DNA of 64,000 nt, from contig OZ022241.1 in NCBI GenBank assembly GCA_963978895.1, positions 17,883,064-17,947,063 on the forward strand, in the 5' to 3' direction. Position numbers and translations under genes: made by a program. The stretch is from Erpobdella octoculata. Taxonomy: Eukaryota; Annelida; Clitellata; Hirudinida; Erpobdellidae. The notes under the pieces are model-generated. The model ran no database searches. It was not told the origin of the DNA and saw only the letters and a list, made by a program, of their open reading frames with translations. The first letter of the stretch is position 1. Every line of letters starts with the position of its first letter. Positions 60,836-64,000 of this stretch are shown here, piece by piece.

Positions 60836-61500
60836 TATACTTGCTCCTTGTGACATTGCATTTTATACAATTTTGAAAAATGTCTGAAGAAAATTTTTGA
60901 CCTTATTTTGTAACTTAAAAAAATTTTCATCTCTATTCTAAAAAGCAAATCCAAAATAAAATTTGTTTTGATAAACCTGTCTTTGTTGGTTCTGTTACTC
61001 TGTTAAATTTTTTATAAAAAAAAAAACTAGCATACAAAGTCTTTGTTTTAAATTGCCTATATAAACGAGAAAGATAGAAAAAGAGTAAATCAATGGGAAA
61101 AAAACTTTGTCTTTCTACAAAAACACCTGCAGGTGGTACCCATGGCTGGAAATGGAAGGGGGTTAGTCGGTCGGAGCCACTTTTCAAAAAAAATTTCGAA
61201 ACTATATTTTTATTTTTGATCACACATCTCTTCAGTACAACGTCACAGAGAACCCACTTCAACTGCCTAACTATACAAAAACGCCGCACACACATCTCAA
61301 GCTTAAACTTTTTAGCTCCATTTTGGGGAGAAAATGTATATCTTTTGTGGCCCAAAACAACTTCAGGGGCCTACTCAAAAGTCAGGAAAGCGATGCCCCC
61401 TCGGTTCCCCAATTTACGTCCCTGCACATTTTCTGGAAGAGACCCTGCCACCCTGCCACCCGCGACATGTGGTTGTTACGCCACTGTTGCTTGAGAAAAT
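60836..61500. mobile_element. Dispersed transposon fragment
   Basis: The stretch 61300-61430 (tagctccattttggggagaa, cttcaggggcctac, ccccaatttacgtccctg) matches 45470-45590, and its end resembles hAT termini. Overlapping frames in this area have no recognisable product. Confidence 0.4.
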
Positions 61501-61907
61501 TCAAAATTATCTAGCAGAATTGCGGACATGTTTACAATACAAACACATCAAAATATCGTATTAAATAGCATCAGTGCTAAATTACTTTTGGGGGCCTTGC
61601 TAAATTGGTGATTCTGTACTTTTATAAATTTGTGAGCCTTGGCCAGTTTTTAATTTGAGTGAAGGACGGGTAACGGACTGGGTGTAAAACCCTAGTAGAC
61701 TGTAATACGATGCAATACGAAATATGATACGACTACGACACAATACAATAGAATAGGATAAACGACGCTATACGGTGCGCGAGCGGGTGTTTACAAAACG
61801 TCTGCCTCTGTCCATATTAAATGACTCACAGAAAACGATTTTCTTGTTAACTTTTGATAAGGAGCTACTATGAGACAAGTGGGAGTTTAAATGCGAAACT
61901 GCGAACC

Positions 61908-61929
61908 CTCGTGTTGACGTCAACACGAG
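61908..61929. promoter_or_regulatory. Perfect palindrome containing a CRE octamer
   Basis: The sequence ctcgtgttgac and its reverse complement meet at TGACGTCA, the CREB/ATF consensus. It is upstream of the gene model at 63708 by 1.8 kb; any regulatory role is inferred. Confidence 0.35.
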
Positions 61930-62732
61930 TCAAAAGTTCTATCAACAACTAAGCCATGACTTCTCGCGTACTAAAGAATATCAAATAATATCAAACATTT
62001 ATTTTCACGGTTATTAATAGTTATCTATAATGGTTACTTACTCATGGAACTGCTTAGTGGAATGTTTATTTGATCATGAGGTATTAGAGTGAGTGATAAA
62101 ATACATAGTGTAGAAGAGCTTCAATTAATTATGACTACGATGACTTCGAAAATCCAAGTGCACAATACTGCACAAATCTGATAAAAAATATTTGTAAATT
62201 CCGTACACAATCTTGTCCTATTTTGATGTATACATTTTTTCATTCTATTCTTTCCCACAAGACCAATTAAACACTTCTGTTATCTCCGCGTCAGATAATC
62301 TTTTGGCATTAAACAAACAAATGCAGGAAGAGAAGATTGAAACATCACGACAAATGTGCTCGCGAATGCTCTTACACATTCACACATACAAACACAAACA
62401 CAAATGAACACACGAACACAGTATCACACAAGCATGCAGAGCAGATGCACAAACATAATAAATAAACATGATCCGGAACAAATTTTACCACTATATAAGC
62501 AGAAGTAGTATAGAACATGTTTAATTGGTCCTAAACGCTGAAAAAGTGACAAGGACTTAAATAAACAACAACAACAACGAACATGTTTAAGTAAATTGAT
62601 GCCTTGATATCAACTAAGGTCAATCAATTAATCGGTAAAAAATTCTGTAATATCTATTTGATATATCTGTAAAATGGAGGAAAACAGGGAAAACGTCTAT
62701 GTAAGAGTCACTCCTTCTCCACTCCAGCCAAA

Positions 62733-62795
62733 ATTAATCACCTCATAAAGAACTTTTATCACAATTAATCACCTCATAAAGAACTTTTATGAGGA
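62733..62795. repeat. 33-bp tandem duplication with hairpin
   Basis: aattaatcacctcataaaga and its continuation cttttat occur twice in a row; the second copy ends as the hairpin cctcataaa-gaac-ttttatgagg. Confidence 0.8.
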
Positions 62796-63707
62796 CAATT
62801 GATCGTCAGTCTGCGAGGGATAGTGACGTCAAGTTTCTGTAAAGATGCAATTATTTTCACGACCACACACTTGGTCAAATTATAAGCTTGAAGCGTGAAA
62901 ACTGAAAGAAAAAATTCATGTCGGTTTTGCGAAAGTAAATAGAAGCGAATGAAGAACAGTTTTTTTTAATAATTCTTTATCTGCAATGTCAGTAATTTTT
63001 CAAATTTAATAAACTGGCATTATCATCAATGTCATGCGTCAATTTTTAGCTCAATTCGTATGCCGGAAAATGGGTTAATTACCCCTGGTGATTTGATTAT
63101 TCAAAGTTGATAAAAATATTTAATATGATTTTGTTTGCTCACGAAGACAACGACCAAAGAGCACAGAAATGAGAGAATGAAACGAAAAAAGTGAAAACGT
63201 ATGAAAGAGGATGCAGTGCGATAAATTTTATGGCTGTCTCAGCAATAAATCGTCATACACCTACTTTTCTAAGTATCATTAACTTGCTACTTTGTTACGA
63301 CACCGTCCTAAATTCCTACTTCGCAAGTTGTTAACTTTATTTGTCAGATCAGTTAACGCAGTGACAAAGTTTTCTAAGTAAGGATGCCGAGGAGAAGATA
63401 GATAGAGAGAGAGTGAGTGAGTGAGTGAGCGGGAGAGAAAGTGAGAGAGTAAATATATGTATATATATAAACAAATATGAACGCCCGCAAAAAGTAGTTT
63501 TTGGAATAAGTTATGAAAAACGACTCGGCGTATGAAATATCAACAAGTAAAGAGGTGAAAGAGTTTAATAATTTTTTATTAGTGTTTATTACGATCGAGT
63601 TCAAAGGTCTGTGGCGATATGTTCAGTATTTAAGAAATTGTGATACGATGCAGAGAAACAATTTGTGACAATTTTATTTACTTCCCATATCAACAGAAGA
63701 TTTGAAA

Positions 63708-63982
63708 ATGGCAGGCATTGAAGAACAGCTTCAGACGACCATGGAGTTCTCAAATCGTTCTATCGAAGATCAGATTTATTCATCCACCATGTTGGATTTC
63801 AATTTTACTCATTGCAAGGGCATGCGAGCTCCCACTGCAGAAGTCCTCATGCAAAGTAAATTTAAATTTAAAGAACTTAAAACTAAAACTCGTAAGCAGA
63901 GCTTTTATTTTTTTAAACGCGTATGTGTTTATTTTCAGGCTTCAGTTGCAAGCATCAAATGAATGCGTATTTAAATGAGTAG
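63708..63982 (+). CDS. First coding exon(s) of an unidentified gene reaching the window edge
   Basis: ATG at 63708 (preceded by a possible acceptor, catatcaacag) opens MAGIEEQLQTTMEFSNRSIE, then DQIYSSTMLDFNF and RAPTAEVLMQ, 49 codons plus one base to a donor at 63856 (gtaaat). An acceptor, gtttattttcag at 63938, joins in phase to FSCKHQMNAYLNE and a TAG at 63980-63982. A donor-like gtagca overlaps that stop, so the transcript may instead continue beyond the window. The first exon is protein-like; no family recognised. Confidence 0.42.
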
Positions 63983-64000
63983 CATGCAGCCTCAGCTCTT

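Larger units (their letters stand above)
61501..63707. other. Upstream region of the last gene; no confirmed gene
   Basis: Contains a 22-base perfect palindrome around TGACGTCA (61908-61929), a 33-base tandem duplication (62733-62795) and a GA-rich run (63395-63450). A frame at 62263-62407 (QLNTSVISASDNLLALNKQM) could be an exon but lacks splice support on its right. Confidence 0.4.

Noticed and set aside
61093..61564. Several overlapping plus-strand frames up to 133 codons
   Set aside because: They cross a dispersed repeat matching 45470-45590, and none shows a domain.

Overview
The window is AT-rich nuclear DNA from an invertebrate animal. Genes are split by many introns, introns and spacers are packed with transposon debris and microsatellites, and there is no bacterial-style operon structure. 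The gene content (a type 2 chitin synthase, an L1CAM/neuroglian-type adhesion molecule, an LRRC57 orthologue) points to a chitin-making bilaterian. I cannot name the phylum from this sequence.

Genes. (1) 2144-10136, plus strand: 13 exons of the C-terminal ~1,227 residues of chitin synthase. All exon phases close exactly; the N-terminal exons lie to the left or were not found. (2) 25762-29446, minus strand: 13 exons of an L1CAM/neuroglian-like receptor with five Ig domains, a membrane span and an ankyrin-binding tail, but no fibronectin type III exons. Its signal-peptide exon was not found; a possible leader exon lies near 40.0 kb. (3) 51548-54235, minus strand: a complete five-exon LRRC57 gene (237 residues) with a possible divergent gene starting at about 54.49 kb. 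(4) Weaker models: a 3' exon at 905-1121 (minus), a small secreted protein at 34160-36181 (plus), the last two exons of an unidentified membrane protein at 41122-42075 (minus), and a first coding exon at 63708 (plus) that may run off the window.

Mobile elements fill the rest. Between 11.6 and 17.8 kb lie a Gypsy-type LTR element that has lost reverse transcriptase and RNase H, a relic of a FEN1/PIN-like transposon-associated gene, and a hAT relic. From 18.15 to 24.54 kb a 6.4-kb block has inverted arms built of tandem ~16-bp repeats and 9-bp flanking direct repeats, like a Foldback/Mutator-type element. It holds another hAT relic, a near-perfect 385-bp-arm palindrome, a ~155-bp satellite and Helitron-like ends. 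Further right are an inverted-repeat MITE (30.6 kb), a hAT C-terminus (32.2 kb), a 1.96-kb Harbinger-type element with TAA duplication (36.7-38.7 kb), nested Helitron-like elements with 18-bp minisatellites (42.5-44.35 kb), a second copy of the FEN1/PIN-like relic (45.8-47.3 kb), a hAT element with an intact 8-bp target duplication (48.66-50.17 kb), a second Foldback-like element (56.15-57.23 kb) and more hAT and pogo fragments near 59-61 kb.

The genes are unrelated housekeeping or developmental genes with no evident joint pathway. The most unusual features are the two elements with inverted arms of tandem repeats and the adhesion receptor without fibronectin domains.
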